Below are positions 29,219 to 39,309 of a stretch of DNA of 64,000 nt, piece by piece. The position numbers and the translations under genes are program-made. Numbering within the stretch: position 1 is the first letter of the stretch; each line of letters begins with the position of its first letter. The notes beneath the pieces were generated by a model, which saw only the letters and a list, made by a program, of their open reading frames with translations, did no database searches and was not told the origin of the DNA. The DNA is from Xanthocytophaga agilis. Its GTDB lineage: Bacteria > Bacteroidota > Bacteroidia > Cytophagales > 172606-1. The DNA lies in assembly GCF_030068605.1 (NCBI RefSeq), contig NZ_JASJOU010000012.1, positions 186,001 to 250,000 of the forward strand. The letters are read 5' to 3'.

Positions 29219-29249
29219 GCAAGGTAGGATAAAACGCCTTCTTTTCAAA
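29219..29249 (-). promoter_or_regulatory. probable feoAB promoter
   Basis: On the minus strand a TTTG (complement of 29246-29249) is followed after 19 bases by TACCTTGC (complement of 29219-29226), close to the Bacteroidota pattern TTTG-N19-TAnnTTTG. The predicted start site is roughly 40 bases before the feoA ATG. Confidence 0.4.
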
Positions 29250-29444
29250 AAGTTTTGTGTGGGTTGTAAAAGGTTATAATACAGTAAACCACTAAATGAA
29301 CTAATAAACTAACCTGTGAATAATAGGAAGTACAATTTTAACTATTAAATATCTTTCAGTTTATGATTATACATCTTCTTGTAATAACAAGTAACCTTGT
29401 AGACAACATCATTTATTCTACCCATAATTTGTTGGACTAAAGAA

Positions 29445-29645
29445 GTTGATCGGATTTTACATTACAGAAATCTGTGTGTTGAACTATATGCAAGTGAAAA
29501 AGATCGGAAATCTGGTCAAAATAAAAATTGCAATGAGTTATGCTCAAACACAAAAATGTTGTGAATAAAAAGCAATCTGTTTACTGGACGATGATGTTGT
29601 TGTGCCCTTGCAAAAAAGTTTTATCGGGAACTATGCGCAAAACAA
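29445..29645 (-). repeat. copy C of the 56-bp-unit intergenic repeat family
   Basis: Read on the minus strand this stretch has the family pattern: a GCGCATAGTT-type box near 29640, a GAGCATAACTCATTGCAA box (about 29527-29544), GACCAGATTTCCGATC (about 29503-29518), and a TGCATATAGTTCA box (about 29479-29491). Copies A (40655-40917) and B (63355-63610) carry the same elements in the same order on the plus strand. It lies between the end of the susCD transcript and the feoAB promoter. It does not code. Confidence 0.6.
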
Positions 29646-29646
29646 A

Positions 29647-29687
29647 AAATGCAAGTAAAGGGCAGTCGTATACCTTTACTTGCATTT
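29647..29687 (-). terminator. terminator of the susCD operon
   Basis: Perfect 15-bp arms (29647-29661 and 29673-29687) with an 11-base loop. On the minus strand the stem is followed by a T-rich run. It lies 19 bases past the last gene of the susC-susD-lipoprotein operon. Confidence 0.85.
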
Positions 29688-29705
29688 AGGATTATGGGTA
29701 CTAGC

Positions 29706-30230
29706 TTATTTTACAACAGCACCAAAAATTACTGTAAAACTTGAATTAGTTCCACCACCAATGCTGGGAGCAGAATTATCGATATTGAAAACCCGACCAT
29801 CTGTAAGAGTGACAGTAGGATATAAGATCAGCTCGTCATCTTCTCCCATATCGGCAATGCCATTTGGTAAACCAAATGCTGTAGCAACCTGAGTAGCTGT
29901 GATTACACCTCTGGCTTTTCCATTCGTAAAGTCAGCCTGAGATAAAGAAAGCACTAGTTTGCCTGTGATGGTATCTTCTGCACTGGCATCAATATAATCT
30001 CCGATAAACTGTACGGTACTTAGATTTTGATTGATAGAATAAGCATCAAACTCAATGGCTGAATTACTGAGATCATCACTACTGAAGTCACTTTTGTCTG
30101 TATCAACAATAATACGCATGTTAACACCTTCTTCAACTTGAGGTATGCGAATACGGTCATCATCCCGACAGGAGAAAGTGAATAGTGAAGTTACGAGTAA
30201 AATTATATAGTAAGCAGATGTTGATTTCAT
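29706..30230 (-). CDS. hypothetical lipoprotein of the SusCD operon
   Basis: A protein of 174 residues with a lipoprotein signal peptide; the lipobox ends in TFSC with Cys21. The mature part is beta-rich (alternating V/T/D/G), probably a small immunoglobulin-like or beta-sandwich surface protein. No family is recognised. It follows susD by 27 bases and precedes the operon terminator, so it is the third gene of the uptake operon. Such accessory surface lipoproteins often help bind the substrate. The lack of an adjacent hydrolase means the substrate class cannot be guessed. Confidence 0.75.
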   Translation of the reverse strand: MKSTSAYYIILLVTSLFTFSCRDDDRIRIPQVEEGVNMRIIVDTDKSDFSSDDLSNSAIEFDAYSINQNLSTVQFIGDYIDASAEDTITGKLVLSLSQADFTNGKARGVITATQVATAFGLPNGIADMGEDDELILYPTVTLTDGRVFNIDNSAPSIGGGTNSSFTVIFGAVVK

Positions 30231-30257
30231 AGTATAAAAGTTAGATTATGAGAAAGG

Positions 30258-31874
30258 TTAGTCTACATCCCAGAAAACTTTATCTGTGGCAATATTTCTT
30301 GGTGCAGGAGCATTAGGATTAATTTGTAAGTCTGTGACCGAATAGGGTAGAGAGAGTATAAAGCTTCTGTTAAGGACTGTAAAAGGGTTGTTATCTGTGT
30401 TGGGATCAAAAGGTTTGGGATAACCTGTTCTGCGAATGTCATTATAGGCCTCCAATCCAAATCCGAAGTTGGCAATCCATTTTTCTGTCAAAATCAACTC
30501 AAGTTTCTTTTCTGTATTCGCAGCTGTATATAAAGCCAATACCTGTGAAGCATAGTTGCTGATTTCAGTAGTAGACAATGTAGGCGCACCTGCCAAGTCT
30601 GCAATCTGATTTACCTCTTTGAATGATTCTGTTATGGCTTGTTCAAACAACTCCTCTGCATTCTCTCCGGTATTTTTAGTGAGGGCTAACTCGGCTCGTA
30701 CATACAGACTATTAGCATAGGTAAAGAGCCGTTGGTAACCAGCTCCCTGTAATCCGCTACTTTGATTCACAACACCTCCTTCTCCATCGTCATATTTTCC
30801 TCCTACTGGATATAAACCCAGCATGGTTTGTGACTGATCCTGGTCAAAGCCTTCATTGGGGTCAATGTTTAAAGAGGCGAACCATATAGACAAAAATGCT
30901 CCATCTCGGTAGGAGACAGGGTTCTGTGCAGGTTGTGCAGGTGTAAGCTGATTAAAGAAATAATAGGGTATACGAGGATCTTCAATGCCAGATAAGATTG
31001 GGTTGAGTGTGCTCTTTCCCTGCATAATCTGATAGAAGTAAGGACTTATATTATACTGAGGACCCTGTACATATTCCTGGATAAATGAAGGATGTCTGTT
31101 TTCAGGAGCTGTAGTGCTACCATACCGCAATTCAAAATCATTGGAAGCTGCACTCATCAAATCTCCTTCTGCAATCAATGCTTTGACTGCAGCATCGTCA
31201 TATAGACTGGTTAGTCTTATCTGATTATATAATTTGAGTTTCAGGGTTTTGGCTAGTTTTCGCCAACGATCTGTATTCCCACTGAAAAATAAATCACTGG
31301 TTCCTGTTGACAGAGAGGATGTTTTTGCCAGATTAGCAATACCTTCATCAAGCAAAGCAAATAGCTTCGGATAAATCTCTTGACCAGCGTCAAATTCCGG
31401 ATAAGGGTTTTCTGCTCCAAGCGTTGCATTTGTATAGGGAATATCCCCCCACACATCTATCATAGCGCTTGCTGCATAGGCTTTTAATATTTGAGCAATA
31501 CCAACAAACTGCCAGGCTTCCTGTTCTGTGCCGAGGTTTATAATCTGGCGGATATCTGTGAATGCACCTGCATATAAGTTATCCCAGGATTGTTGAATAG
31601 GAAAATCATCTCCTACAATGAAATAGCTATTCCAGTTGTCTCTAACCACAATCTGATGAGAGAAGCTGGAAAGGGGTTCTGAAAGCCCCGATGGGCCTAT
31701 GCCTAATGAGTTGGTTATGTTGAGCTGAGCATAAGGCAATAACTGACGTAAAGGAACGACAGTTGGATTATTAGGATCTTTATTAATATCCAAAAAGTTG
31801 CTTTCACAACCAGCTCCCAAAAATATTACTGCCGAAAACATCAGTATTTGTATATATCGAACGATCTTTTTCAT
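30258..31874 (-). CDS. susD: SusD/RagB family outer-membrane lipoprotein
   Basis: A protein of 538 residues. The signal peptide ends in the lipobox LGAGC (Cys23). It then has the SusD-like start SNFLDINKDPNNPT and TPR-like helices with the family segment QIVVRDNWNSYFIVGDDFPIQQSWDNLY. The C-terminal part has VRAELALTKNTGENAEELFEQAITESF and the EKKLELILTEKWIANFGFGLEAYNDIRRTGYP motif typical of the family. It forms the lid over the SusC barrel and captures the nutrient at the cell surface. It lies 19 bases downstream of susC on the same strand. Confidence 0.95.
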   Translation of the reverse strand: MKKIVRYIQILMFSAVIFLGAGCESNFLDINKDPNNPTVVPLRQLLPYAQLNITNSLGIGPSGLSEPLSSFSHQIVVRDNWNSYFIVGDDFPIQQSWDNLYAGAFTDIRQIINLGTEQEAWQFVGIAQILKAYAASAMIDVWGDIPYTNATLGAENPYPEFDAGQEIYPKLFALLDEGIANLAKTSSLSTGTSDLFFSGNTDRWRKLAKTLKLKLYNQIRLTSLYDDAAVKALIAEGDLMSAASNDFELRYGSTTAPENRHPSFIQEYVQGPQYNISPYFYQIMQGKSTLNPILSGIEDPRIPYYFFNQLTPAQPAQNPVSYRDGAFLSIWFASLNIDPNEGFDQDQSQTMLGLYPVGGKYDDGEGGVVNQSSGLQGAGYQRLFTYANSLYVRAELALTKNTGENAEELFEQAITESFKEVNQIADLAGAPTLSTTEISNYASQVLALYTAANTEKKLELILTEKWIANFGFGLEAYNDIRRTGYPKPFDPNTDNNPFTVLNRSFILSLPYSVTDLQINPNAPAPRNIATDKVFWDVD

Positions 31875-31893
31875 ATATAGAAAATAATTGTGT

Positions 31894-34800
31894 CTAGAAA
31901 GTTAATCTCAGATTGACTCCAAAGCGACGCACAGAAGGTGCTGTACTGTATTCAAATCCTTGTATGTTTAAGCTTCCAAAGGTGCTGGTCTCAGGATCAA
32001 ATCGAGTGTATTTAGGAAAGTTGGGAGCTTTATACCAGATATTACGGCCGGTAAAAGAAATTTTTGCTGAACCAAATGGAGTTTTTTGCATAAGTTGTTT
32101 GGGAAGTTCATAGCCTAAACTCACTTCGCGTAAGCGAATAGTAGTAGCATCAAAAACACTCCATTCATCAGCTCCATTTACGGCAAATGTATCACCAAAG
32201 TATAGATCATTCATCTCTACCTGGATGTTGTTAGGAATGGCCTTTCCTTCACCATCAAGCAGAGGTTTTTGTGTATTCGGATCGCCCAATACCCCTGGAA
32301 TCACATAATTCATTTCTCTTTTCTCTGTATCTTTGGTTACACCGCGGCCCAACATTGCTTGGACAGTGGTAGAATACAAGTCGCCGCCCTGACGATAATC
32401 AAATACAGCACCTAAGGTGATTCCTTTCCATGTGAATGAGTTGGTGAGCCCGATGATAAAATCGGGATTGGGATCTCCTATAATCTCTGGAGTGGATGAT
32501 CTGATTAGTTGGCCATTGGATGGGTCAATCAGTAAGTTTCCATTTTCATCTCGCGCAGAGACACTACCGCGAATTACACCATAAGGTAAGCCGGGACGTA
32601 ATACTGGGACTACACTACCACCAAATAATCCCTGGATTTCTATTTCCTGCAGGCCACTTACTAACTTATCTACGCGATTTACGTTTTTAGTAAAGGTGCC
32701 ATAAATATTCCATCTGAATCCATTACTTAAAGAGATCGGAGTCACATCAAGGCCAAGTTCAACCCCTTTGTTAGTCATTGTTCCGAAGTTAGTAAGTAGG
32801 AAGTTGAATCCTGAGGCACGGGGGAGTGAAAGAAAGCCAATCTGTTCAGTAGTTTTAGTATGGTAGAACGTGAAATCTATACCTAACCGATTGTCTAATA
32901 ATCTTAATTCTGTCCCTAATTCAACAGAGCGGGTGAATTCCGGTTTCAGATTAGGATTATAATCTGTATTGGAAAGAGTAGCTGCTGGAATCCCTTTGAA
33001 TGGAAAATCATTGTCAGGAAGTGCACCTATGAGATTTGAGCTGGCTCCCAGATTTAACTGATAGGTTGGGAAAAGCGAATAAGGTGGTGCGTCATTTCCT
33101 ACTTTTGCCCAACTGGCTCGTATTTTACCGGAATTCAGAATCTTGGATTGTATACCGAAGGCTTCTGTAAATACAAAAGATCCATTTACTGCTGGGTAAA
33201 AGAAGCTTCGGTTAGACTTCGGTAAGGTTGACGACCAATCATTACGTCCTGTTACTGTCAAGAAAGCATAATCCCGATAACTCAGGGTTGCATCGGCAAA
33301 AATACCATATAACCGACGTCTCTGATAGGTGCCACCAAACGGAATCACACTATTGGTATTATCAAGATCAAGAATGTCAAAATCAATCATGCCTGACCCC
33401 TGAAAACTTTGTGTTTGTGTAGTACGTTGATTCACATTGTGTCCTATTACTACTTTCAGGCCAAGGTCATCAGATAGTTTGCGACTGGCAGATAGCAAGA
33501 AATTAGATTCTATTTCTGTGAATGTTGTATTTGTCTCTGTAATTTCTCCGATTCCGCCACCCCCCCTTGAGCCAGGGCGGTACCATTCCAAATCCCGTTG
33601 GCTATAGGTATTGATACCAATTTTGTAGGATGCAGTCAGCCAGTTAAAAATGTCATAACTTGCATTGATACTGGCTAATACACGGTTGATGTTTGCATTA
33701 AATCCATCGTATTTGGTACTCCAGTATGGATTAGTAGATTGTCCGGTGGACACAAAAAATATATTCGCATGTGTAATCGGATTTTCAAAAGGTTGGCCCT
33801 GAAGATCCCAGTTTCGTCCAAGAAACATAGTACGACCAAAGGCCGACGCATTTCCAATGGCGTTGTTTGCTCCACCCGCAGGCCCGGATTGCAGGCTATT
33901 GGTATAGGCAAAGTTACCTCCTATAGTCAAACCATTCTCAAGGGTGGTTCCTCCTCCCAGACTTAAATTGGTACGTTCAAATTTTGAATTAGGTATATAG
34001 CCATCCTGATTCATTTTAGATAAGGTTGCAGTTAGATTGCCTTTACTTGTACTACCTGCCACAGTAATGGAGTTCTCGAATACCCTTCCTGTTTTGAAAA
34101 AATCCTTTACATTGTTAGGGTAAGCCCGATAAGGGACTTTTGTTCCCGCAAGTTCAGGAAAGGCAGTAGGAATAGATGGCCATATAGGTATGGAGTCAAT
34201 GGTAGGATAAGGAACTGCACCTTGAAAAGGAGCACCCCACGAACCATTAGATGCTGCATAGACAAAGCCAGTTCCTGTACCATAACTATTTTGGTATTTA
34301 GGCAGATTGGCTATGTTTTCAATAGAATAAGAGGAAGAGAAGGTGACTTCTAGTCCCTTCTTTGAGCTTTTTCCTGCACCAGTCTTGGTTGTAATGACCA
34401 CAACCCCATTGGCAGCACGAATGCCATACAAAGCTGCTGCTGCACCTCCTTTCAATACCGTCATGGATTGAATGTTATTAGGGTCCAGATCTGCTATACG
34501 ACTTGAATATGCTCCACCTCCTGACAACTGTGAATTGCCTCCCGCATTTGCTCCATTGGTCGAATTGTCATATGGAATACCATCTACTATAAATAAAGGC
34601 TGGTTATTTCCAAAAAAGGATCGGGTACCTCTGATTGTGAGGCGTGTTGCACTACCTGGTACGCCACTGGAGCCTATGATATTAACTCCGGGAACTTTCC
34701 CTTGCAAACCTCTAAGTACATCGGGTTCAGATACTTGTTGTACTTTGCTGGCATCTACTTTCTCAACAGAATATCCCAGCGATTTTTGATTACGTTCAAT

Positions 34801-35127
34801 ACCAACTGCAGTAACTACCACTTCACTTAATGACTGAACATCAGGAACAAGAGATATGTCAATAGTAGTACGGTTGGCTATCTGTACTTCCTGATTCAGA
34901 TAACCAACAAAACTGAATAATAACGTTGCATCACGGGGAGCGCTGATACTAAACTTTCCTTCTGAATCTGTGATAGTACCAGTAGTAGTTCCTTTTACAG
35001 ACACACTTACACCAGGTAAGGCAGACTTGTCTTCTCCGACTACTGTCCCTGTTACCGAGGTGTTTTGTGCCCATATAGAACTACTAATCAGAATCCCGAT
35101 GCAAAACATGAGTAAGATCTTTTTCAT
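31894..35127 (-). CDS. susC: SusC/RagA family TonB-linked outer-membrane transporter
   Basis: The ATG at 35125-35127 begins a normal signal peptide (MKKILLMFCIGILISSSIWAQ); a more upstream ATG (35217) would add 30 unlikely residues and read through the promoter. Order: carboxypeptidase-D-like beta domain (about 25-100, NTSVTGTVVGEDKSALPGVSV), TonB plug domain (about 110-230, with LRGLQGKVPGVNI and GSATRLTIRGTRSF), and a 22-strand barrel to the C-terminal aromatic-rich end (VRRFGVNLRLTF). It carries a nutrient across the outer membrane using TonB energy. It heads the operon with susD and a lipoprotein. Confidence 0.95.
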   Translation of the reverse strand: MKKILLMFCIGILISSSIWAQNTSVTGTVVGEDKSALPGVSVSVKGTTTGTITDSEGKFSISAPRDATLLFSFVGYLNQEVQIANRTTIDISLVPDVQSLSEVVVTAVGIERNQKSLGYSVEKVDASKVQQVSEPDVLRGLQGKVPGVNIIGSSGVPGSATRLTIRGTRSFFGNNQPLFIVDGIPYDNSTNGANAGGNSQLSGGGAYSSRIADLDPNNIQSMTVLKGGAAAALYGIRAANGVVVITTKTGAGKSSKKGLEVTFSSSYSIENIANLPKYQNSYGTGTGFVYAASNGSWGAPFQGAVPYPTIDSIPIWPSIPTAFPELAGTKVPYRAYPNNVKDFFKTGRVFENSITVAGSTSKGNLTATLSKMNQDGYIPNSKFERTNLSLGGGTTLENGLTIGGNFAYTNSLQSGPAGGANNAIGNASAFGRTMFLGRNWDLQGQPFENPITHANIFFVSTGQSTNPYWSTKYDGFNANINRVLASINASYDIFNWLTASYKIGINTYSQRDLEWYRPGSRGGGGIGEITETNTTFTEIESNFLLSASRKLSDDLGLKVVIGHNVNQRTTQTQSFQGSGMIDFDILDLDNTNSVIPFGGTYQRRRLYGIFADATLSYRDYAFLTVTGRNDWSSTLPKSNRSFFYPAVNGSFVFTEAFGIQSKILNSGKIRASWAKVGNDAPPYSLFPTYQLNLGASSNLIGALPDNDFPFKGIPAATLSNTDYNPNLKPEFTRSVELGTELRLLDNRLGIDFTFYHTKTTEQIGFLSLPRASGFNFLLTNFGTMTNKGVELGLDVTPISLSNGFRWNIYGTFTKNVNRVDKLVSGLQEIEIQGLFGGSVVPVLRPGLPYGVIRGSVSARDENGNLLIDPSNGQLIRSSTPEIIGDPNPDFIIGLTNSFTWKGITLGAVFDYRQGGDLYSTTVQAMLGRGVTKDTEKREMNYVIPGVLGDPNTQKPLLDGEGKAIPNNIQVEMNDLYFGDTFAVNGADEWSVFDATTIRLREVSLGYELPKQLMQKTPFGSAKISFTGRNIWYKAPNFPKYTRFDPETSTFGSLNIQGFEYSTAPSVRRFGVNLRLTF

Positions 35128-35183
35128 AGGCAAAAAATTGGGTTTGTATATATGAAGTATGCACGCTAACAGAGCATGATTAT

Positions 35184-35191
35184 CAAATATA
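35184..35191 (-). promoter_or_regulatory. probable susC promoter -7 element
   Basis: The complement of 35184-35191 is TATATTTG, an exact match to the Bacteroidota -7 element TAnnTTTG. The matching upstream TTTG element is weak (a T-rich run), as expected for a promoter needing an activator. It lies about 57 bases before the chosen susC ATG and supports that start. Confidence 0.45.
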
Positions 35192-35314
35192 GACACTGTG
35201 AAAAGGGAAAAAATCACACAGATTGGGTGATTTTTGAGTGAGAAAGATGTGTGGTTAACAGGTTGTTACACTATAAGGATTAAATGGGCAGATTACACTA
35301 GACAGAAACAATAA

Positions 35315-35334
35315 AACCCGGATAAGTCCGGGTT
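35315..35334 (-). terminator. terminator between response regulator and susC
   Basis: Eight GC-rich pairs (35315-35322 with 35327-35334), a four-base loop, and on the minus strand a T-rich tail. It ends the kinase-regulator transcript, so susC is transcribed from its own promoter. Confidence 0.8.
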
Positions 35335-35362
35335 CGTGAATAGAATATATAGCTGTGCTAGT

Positions 35363-36037
35363 TTAGATAAGCCGTTCCTGTACGGCTTTCTCGATAGCCT
35401 CTGCTTTGGTATGTACCTCAAGTTTCCAGTAAATATTTTTAATATGAGTACGAATCGTTTCTTTATTTACAAATAATTCTTCTGCAATGTGTGTATAGCT
35501 CTTTCCTTTAGCTAATAGTTCCAGTACCTCCGTTTCACGCTGTGTAAGTGGAGTGTTTTGATTCTTGTGAAAAGATGCCACTACTCTTCGGGCAATGCTG
35601 GTGCTCATTGGTGCGCCACCTTCCTGAATATCTTTAATGGCTTCAAGAAGCTTGGCGGGTTGTACACTTTTGGTTAAATAGCCTCCTGCACCTGCACATA
35701 AAGCCTTAAAAATCAGTTCGTCATTTTCGTATACTGTAATCACAATGACATTTGTTTTGGGACGAGCTTTTTTAATTTTTTCGATCCCTTCGATCCCATT
35801 CATCCCACTTGGCAGTTCAATATCAATCAGGACAACATCTGGAGAATCCTCACACAAGTTTTTGATGGCCTCCTCACAGCGATTGTAGGTATTAACAATC
35901 CGAAAGCCAGGTGTTCCATCTATAAGCATTGAGAATCCGTTCCGGATAATGGTGTCATCTTCTACAATACATACCTTGATTGGGGTAGTACTTTTTATAT
36001 TTTGCATAGAGATCATAGGTGTAGGTAGCGTAAACAT
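35363..36037 (-). CDS. NarL/LuxR-type response regulator
   Basis: A protein of 224 residues. The receiver domain (about 20-140) has acidic residues in CIVEDD, phospho-acceptor D72 in VVLIDIELP and the lysine in GGYLTKSVQP. The GerE/LuxR helix-turn-helix (about 155-222) has TPLTQRETEVLELLAKGKSYTHIAEELFVNKETIRTHIKNI. The start could be an internal ATG (residue 11). It lies 122 bases downstream of the propeller kinase on the same strand and is most likely its partner; the adjacent susCD operon is the probable target. Confidence 0.92.
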   Translation of the reverse strand: MFTLPTPMISMQNIKSTTPIKVCIVEDDTIIRNGFSMLIDGTPGFRIVNTYNRCEEAIKNLCEDSPDVVLIDIELPSGMNGIEGIEKIKKARPKTNVIVITVYENDELIFKALCAGAGGYLTKSVQPAKLLEAIKDIQEGGAPMSTSIARRVVASFHKNQNTPLTQRETEVLELLAKGKSYTHIAEELFVNKETIRTHIKNIYWKLEVHTKAEAIEKAVQERLI

Positions 36038-36159
36038 AGTTGTTCGAATTAAAGATGCATAGTGATTAAAAAAGTCTCATGGCTTGTATAAATGGTTTGA
36101 TAGTTATATAAAAGGTGATTTCAGTGTCTGGATGGACAAGGATCTCACATTTTAATCTA

Positions 36160-39100
36160 TTAAAAGACAGGATTGCCAAGGTCACCCATTTTGGGGGATT
36201 TTAGGGAGAAGCGGATTTCTGTACCCACATATATTTCTGAAAAAATTTCTATAGCTCCCCCAATCTTATGTGCTCTGGTTTGCATATTAATTAAACCATT
36301 GGAGTGGTTGGACGTTTGGAGATCAAATCCTTTCCCATTGTCTTGCCAGCAAACTGAAATCAAGTCTTGGGTAGAGGTAAAGGAAAGGAGAGTTTTTGTT
36401 GCTCCGGCATATTTGAGTGTATTACTCATCGCCTCCTTGAAAATCAGAATCAGGTGCCGACTCATTCCCATAGGGAAGCTAATCTGTTGAAAATGATCTG
36501 AAAGCCCTGTTATATCAAATTCTGTATGTGTTTTTTCAAAAATATCATCACCAAAATCTTTGAGTCGAAGAGCTATTTCATAGAAATTATCATTTTCAGG
36601 ATTAATAGTCCATATAAAATCCTTAGTTCCCTGGTAAAGGCGTTGGGCGTTATCATTGATCTTTTCCAGAAGATAACGGGCTTCGGAAATGTCATTATTC
36701 AGGTTATTTCTAGTTAGTTCGGTTAGTACTGCAATACGAGTAAGGCCATTTCCAAATTCGTCATGTAAGTCTTGGGCAGCTAGTTTTCGTACTCGTTCAT
36801 TCTCTTCGATTTTGATTTGTTGTACGGCCAGTGCCCGTTCTACTTTTAAGCGAACTCTATACCGGTAGATGATGAAAATTATTGCGATAGTAGTGAGGAC
36901 CACAAGTACATAGAAGCCACTACTTAGCCAGAAAGGAGGAACAACATAGATAGGAATACTTAATATGTCTTTCTCATTCCAGTATCCTTGATTGTTTGAG
37001 CTTTTAACTTTTAAAGTATAGTGGCCTGGTTTGATATCTGCTATGCCTAAGAATCTATTTTCAGAATACATCCACTCATCCTGCAATCCTTCTAGCTTAT
37101 AGGCAAATAAGTTTTTTGAAGGATTGTTGTAATCCGTGGCAGAAAAGAAAAAAGAAACGAAGTCTTTATAGTGAACTGTTAACTGTCCTTTGGTATGTAA
37201 AATACTATCCAGGTTTATTTCCTGCTGAAATAATTGGAAAGAAGATATATTTACTTTGGGCAAATGCTTGTTTTCCACCAGTTGCTCTGGATAAAAGCTT
37301 ACCATAACGCTATGTCCACCAAAAAACAGTTCGCCATCCTGACTTCGATGAAATGCACCAGAATTAAATTCCCGACTTGTGAGTCCATCGTTGGTATCAT
37401 AGTTTTTAAACCTATCTGTAGTAGGGTCAAAACAGGATAATCCCGCATTGGTGCTAATCCAAATTTTACCTTGTTTATCACCTAAAGCTCCATATACAAA
37501 TGAATTAGGCAAACCATGTTTACGGGTATAGTGTATAAACTGTGTGGTTGAATCTGTTTCTACAAGCCGGCTTAATCCTTTCGATGAACATATCCAGAGA
37601 TTATGATCTGTGTCCTGATAGATATCAAGGACCATATTTCCAATAAGGCTGCCAGGATTTTCCGGATGGTTTGTGAGATGAAGAAACTTACCAGAAGAAG
37701 GGTTCCACTTGATTAAGCCATGATCTGTTCCAAACCAAAAGTTTCCTGAAACATCCTCAGATATCACATTAATACCAGATAATGTCAATGTATCTGTAGT
37801 ATTTGTTAAATTTCTTATAAGGTCCCTACAGGCTAGTTCTTTGTCTAATTTTACCAGATATTCATATGTTGCAATCCATATATTTCCCTTTGTATCTTCA
37901 AAGATATCTTTTACCAGGGGCTGATTGTTATTCTTTGTGGCTGGTAGTCTGATTTTTTCAAAGTGATTGTGAGATCTGTCATATATGTATAATCCATTAT
38001 TACTTCCAACCCATAGATTCTTTCTGCTGTCTTCCTTGATTGTGGAATAGTAATTATTACCACTAGTTGTCTTATCCAATAGCAACTTTTTGTGTTTCTG
38101 TGTTTTTCGTTCTATCTGAAAAAGTCCTTGTAGTGTTCCAACCCACACATACCCAAAACTATCTGTACAGATAGAAAAGATAGAAGACTCCATCGCTCTC
38201 TTATCATCAGATAATACATTATTCCATTGATAAAAACTGTTCTTTGAGCGACTGTAGGAGTGCACGCCTGCTTCTCGGGTACCAATCCATATAATATCCT
38301 CATTTGCGTCATCCCCCTCATATAGAGCATAAATGGTCCCACTTTTTAACCCGTTTGGTTGAATGCGTTCTTCTTGAATATGTTCCAGTAGTGTTAGTTG
38401 GTCGTCTGCTGATTTATGATAACGGAATAATCCGTACCCATAGGTCCCAATCCATATAATTCCAAATCGATCTACACCCAAAGCTGTAATGGTTAGTTCT
38501 GAATCACATGGCTGCCAACATAGGGTCTTTACAGAAAAGTCTTTCAGAGAAATAGTAAGCAGATGGTTATCAGAGGAAAGTAAAATATAGTCACTGGTGC
38601 CTGTGATCCGTTGTATGGGAAATTGTAGCTTTTTGTAGAGGGTACTATTAAAAGTAGATGCGTTTTCAAAAGAAATGTGTTGTTGTGAAGAGGTATGAGG
38701 ACTTATAAGTATTCTGTTTAATCCGGAAGGAGTAGCTACCCATATATTTTCAAGGTTGTCTTTGTAAATTGAATTGATTAAATCATAGTTTAGCCCCTGA
38801 CCTACAGTATACAGCGTTGCTATATAAGGAGTATCTTGTTTTTCTTGTGGTATGAGCCTCCATAGTCCATTTTTTGTTCCAACCCATATGGCTTTCCATC
38901 GATCTTCGACAATACTTGTCACAGTATACGCCCATGAAGGCTTTCCCTGGCCAAATAGGTAGGTATAATGTATGAAAGAGTTATGTAAACGATTATATAC
39001 GCAGATTCCGTGAGTAGTTCCTACCCATACCTGTTGTTGCGAGTCTTCGTATAAATATGTAATCTCATCACTAGGTAAGGTATTTTTATCAAATGGATCG

Positions 39101-39309
39101 TTGTGAAACTGTTTTATATGAAAACCATCATATCGATTAAGCCCATCCTGGGTGCCAAACCACATGTATCCCTGACTATCTTGTAGAATAGCTCTGACTT
39201 CACTTTGACTAAGTCCATCATTCAATGAGATTTGATCCAGATGGTTATTGGGGACAGCAAGTGTCTTTGAGATAAAGAACACTCCTATAAGATAGTACAG
39301 TATTTTCAT
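36160..39309 (-). CDS. propeller-domain sensor histidine kinase (HisKA_3)
   Basis: A protein of 1049 residues. A signal peptide (1-18) leads into two seven-bladed propellers built of Reg_prop repeats (about 25-690), seen in repeated MWFGTQDGLNRYDG-like units (VWVGTTHGI, IWVGTKNGLWR, IWIATYEYL). Then come a Y_Y_Y domain (about 695-785, with PGHYTLKVKSSNNQGYW), a transmembrane helix (about 796-814) and a HisKA_3 dimerisation domain with H849 in QDLHDEFGNGL. A HATPase domain (DNGKGFD, SNGLINMQTRAHKIGG) ends the protein. This is the sensor half of a split version of Bacteroides hybrid nutrient sensors; the regulator is a separate gene just downstream. It should sense a glycan or similar nutrient in the periplasm. 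Confidence 0.95.
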   Translation of the reverse strand: MKILYYLIGVFFISKTLAVPNNHLDQISLNDGLSQSEVRAILQDSQGYMWFGTQDGLNRYDGFHIKQFHNDPFDKNTLPSDEITYLYEDSQQQVWVGTTHGICVYNRLHNSFIHYTYLFGQGKPSWAYTVTSIVEDRWKAIWVGTKNGLWRLIPQEKQDTPYIATLYTVGQGLNYDLINSIYKDNLENIWVATPSGLNRILISPHTSSQQHISFENASTFNSTLYKKLQFPIQRITGTSDYILLSSDNHLLTISLKDFSVKTLCWQPCDSELTITALGVDRFGIIWIGTYGYGLFRYHKSADDQLTLLEHIQEERIQPNGLKSGTIYALYEGDDANEDIIWIGTREAGVHSYSRSKNSFYQWNNVLSDDKRAMESSIFSICTDSFGYVWVGTLQGLFQIERKTQKHKKLLLDKTTSGNNYYSTIKEDSRKNLWVGSNNGLYIYDRSHNHFEKIRLPATKNNNQPLVKDIFEDTKGNIWIATYEYLVKLDKELACRDLIRNLTNTTDTLTLSGINVISEDVSGNFWFGTDHGLIKWNPSSGKFLHLTNHPENPGSLIGNMVLDIYQDTDHNLWICSSKGLSRLVETDSTTQFIHYTRKHGLPNSFVYGALGDKQGKIWISTNAGLSCFDPTTDRFKNYDTNDGLTSREFNSGAFHRSQDGELFFGGHSVMVSFYPEQLVENKHLPKVNISSFQLFQQEINLDSILHTKGQLTVHYKDFVSFFFSATDYNNPSKNLFAYKLEGLQDEWMYSENRFLGIADIKPGHYTLKVKSSNNQGYWNEKDILSIPIYVVPPFWLSSGFYVLVVLTTIAIIFIIYRYRVRLKVERALAVQQIKIEENERVRKLAAQDLHDEFGNGLTRIAVLTELTRNNLNNDISEARYLLEKINDNAQRLYQGTKDFIWTINPENDNFYEIALRLKDFGDDIFEKTHTEFDITGLSDHFQQISFPMGMSRHLILIFKEAMSNTLKYAGATKTLLSFTSTQDLISVCWQDNGKGFDLQTSNHSNGLINMQTRAHKIGGAIEIFSEIYVGTEIRFSLKSPKMGDLGNPVF

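Noticed and set aside
34472-34789. Open frame of 105 codons on the plus strand in susC
   Set aside because: Antisense shadow of the conserved SusC plug domain.
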